Shown: piece after piece, positions 28,487 through 29,324 of the stretch
Layout: the number at the start of each line of letters is the position of its first letter
How positions within the stretch are numbered: the first letter of the stretch is position 1
Assembly: GCA_002392545.1 (NCBI GenBank)
Contig: DGHF01000115.1
Coordinates: forward strand, 1 to 29,324
DNA: 29,324 bases
Reading direction: 5' to 3'
Origin: Ruminococcus sp. UBA3855
GTDB taxonomy: Bacteria > Bacillota > Clostridia > Oscillospirales > Ruminococcaceae
Position numbers and translations under genes: made by a program
Notes under the pieces: model-generated
Databases searched by the model: none
Told to the model about the DNA's origin: nothing
The model's input: the letters and a program-made list of their open reading frames with translations, nothing else

Positions 28487-29324
28487 CAGTTTTCATCCTC
28501 CGTTCTGCCTGCTGAGTTGGGGTCTAAATCGTCCTTAGGGCTGGCATTCAGTGGCAAGGGAACGAGCTGGAAAGTCTGACGAGTGACGACATCAGCGAAA
28601 ATCCGCACGTTGAGAGCTTCACTCCGGAAGAATCCCTTTGCGAAAATACGAATGTCACAAAGTGAATACGGCTGAATGTTTTCCGGTTGCTGAGAAAGAC
28701 CGGCAGGCGGTGCAGGAAGTACGACAGTAGGTGTTTCGCCATTTTGATTAGTTGTCATCATGTAATTCAAGTGTAGTTTTCCGCCGATTCTGGTGTAAAC
28801 AGTAACCCTTGCATTGGGGACAGGAAATGCGCTGTCCGCCGTGGAAGCAATGACAGAAAGCATTCCCTCACAGGTATTGCGTTCCTCGTAGTTTTCCTGT
28901 GCTGTCCATTCTTCGGGAAGAACAGGCGGAACAGGCTGGATATAGGGGGGAATTTCGGGAAATTCATCATCGTCAGGAAGTGTGTCGAGATGACCGGAAT
29001 CGAGTTCGTCATATTCCGTTTCGGGGATTTCGTCAGAATATTCCGTATGTTCTGAAAATTCCTGTGACCCTGAAGGGGTATCATAGGCGGTATCACTGGG
29101 GAGGTCGGAATTATCGGGAATATCTTCCGTTTGATTTTCAGCAGGAACATCAGGGAGATTATCATTATCGGGGTCGGTTTCAATTTCCTTGGATGTATCA
29201 CAAATTTCGTCAACAGGAGAAACTACTTCTTCATCTGTGACAGCATTGGCAAAAATTTCTCTTGGCATGGGTCTGGGCGGTTCGGGACGTGGGGGCATGG
29301 GTCTGGGCGGTTCAGGACGTGGTG
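28486..29324 (-). CDS. Acidic Pro-rich protein with carboxypeptidase-regulatory-like beta domain, 5' end outside the window
   Basis: Partial: the reading frame stays open through the right edge, so the true start is probably beyond 29324. The ATG at 29298 lies inside a repeat and has no ribosome site. The visible product begins with repeated PRPEPPRPMP. It continues as a ~110-residue acidic, low-complexity region rich in Asp, Glu, Pro and Ser, then a folded C-terminal part (~135-245). That part's core (LSVIASTADSAFPVPNARVTVY, then MMTTNQNGETPTVVLP, then CDIRIFAKGFF) matches the beta-sandwich of carboxypeptidase regulatory-like / Cna B-type domains. No signal peptide can be judged. It is coupled to the SpoIID-like gene by a TGATG overlap. 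Confidence 0.75.
   Translation of the reverse strand, partial: PRPEPPRPMPPRPEPPRPMPREIFANAVTDEEVVSPVDEICDTSKEIETDPDNDNLPDVPAENQTEDIPDNSDLPSDTAYDTPSGSQEFSEHTEYSDEIPETEYDELDSGHLDTLPDDDEFPEIPPYIQPVPPVLPEEWTAQENYEERNTCEGMLSVIASTADSAFPVPNARVTVYTRIGGKLHLNYMMTTNQNGETPTVVLPAPPAGLSQQPENIQPYSLCDIRIFAKGFFRSEALNVRIFADVVTRQTFQLVPLPLNASPKDDLDPNSAGRTEDEN
29264..29324. repeat. Two tandem copies of a 30-bp repeat encoding PRPEPPRPMP, running off the window
   Basis: The segment beginning GGCATGGGTCTGGGCGG at 29264 recurs exactly 30 bases later at 29294. Only two to three bases differ across the second copy up to the edge. On the minus strand it encodes a 10-residue Pro/Arg/Glu unit. More copies probably lie outside the window. 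Confidence 0.85.

Noticed and set aside
1..29324. Mobile elements, CRISPR arrays, tRNA or rRNA genes
   Set aside because: No transposase or integrase motifs, terminal repeats with target duplications, regularly spaced repeats, or tRNA-like cloverleaf with TTCRA were noticed on either strand.

Overview
The window looks like a chromosomal segment from a fibre-degrading, cellulosome-forming Clostridium-class bacterium. The best guess is a Ruminococcus close to R. flavefaciens or a relative. The grounds are two large secreted polysaccharidases (GH44 endoglucanase/xyloglucanase and a CBM22-CBM22-GH10-CBM9 xylanase) that end in nearly identical type I dockerins, moderate-to-low GC with AT-rich intergenic regions, very regular TTGACA-N17-TATAAT promoters, strong AAAGGAGG-type ribosome sites, and typical Firmicutes gene families. 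The species call is inference; the dockerins and enzyme modules are read directly. No tRNA, rRNA, insertion sequence or CRISPR array was recognised.

Layout. (1) 1-2652: a glutamate-cysteine ligase-like gene on the minus strand, divergent from an XRE-type regulator. (2) 2678-9229: the GH44-dockerin gene directly behind the regulator, a small membrane/coiled-coil protein, and the convergent GH10 xylanase with its own consensus promoter. (3) 9304-12688: a minus-strand operon encoding a CLC-type (probably fluoride-type) antiporter, a HAD phosphatase/mutase, and two unrecognised proteins linked by short overlaps. (4) 12848-16528: a two-gene plus-strand operon of membrane pseudokinases. One carries an extracellular solute-binding-protein-like domain, the other four PASTA repeats. 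This is the most unusual locus in the window. (5) 16591-18095: an S1-domain RNA-binding protein and a small unrecognised protein. (6) 18216-23717: a tight housekeeping operon, DUF951 - prfA - threonylcarbamoyl-AMP synthase - coaE - M18 aminopeptidase - two tiny paralogous proteins - exonuclease III, mostly joined by ATGA overlaps. (7) 23718-25677: long non-coding stretches around a degV gene. They hold several good promoters, nested inverted repeats and at least two candidate small or leader RNAs. (8) 25678-29324: an unrecognised 236-aa protein and three genes for a peptidoglycan-binding / SpoIID-like group without signal peptides. The last runs off the right edge through a 30-bp proline-coding repeat.

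How it fits together. The dockerin enzymes would be exported and docked on a scaffoldin encoded elsewhere, to attack xyloglucan/cellulose and xylan. The pseudokinase pair could sense sugars or peptides (SBP domain) and muropeptides (PASTA), but neither protein keeps a complete kinase active site, so signalling would need a partner or a non-catalytic mechanism. The housekeeping operon couples translation termination, tRNA t6A synthesis, CoA synthesis, peptide turnover and DNA repair. All functional statements come from sequence reading and remembered family motifs; no database search was run.
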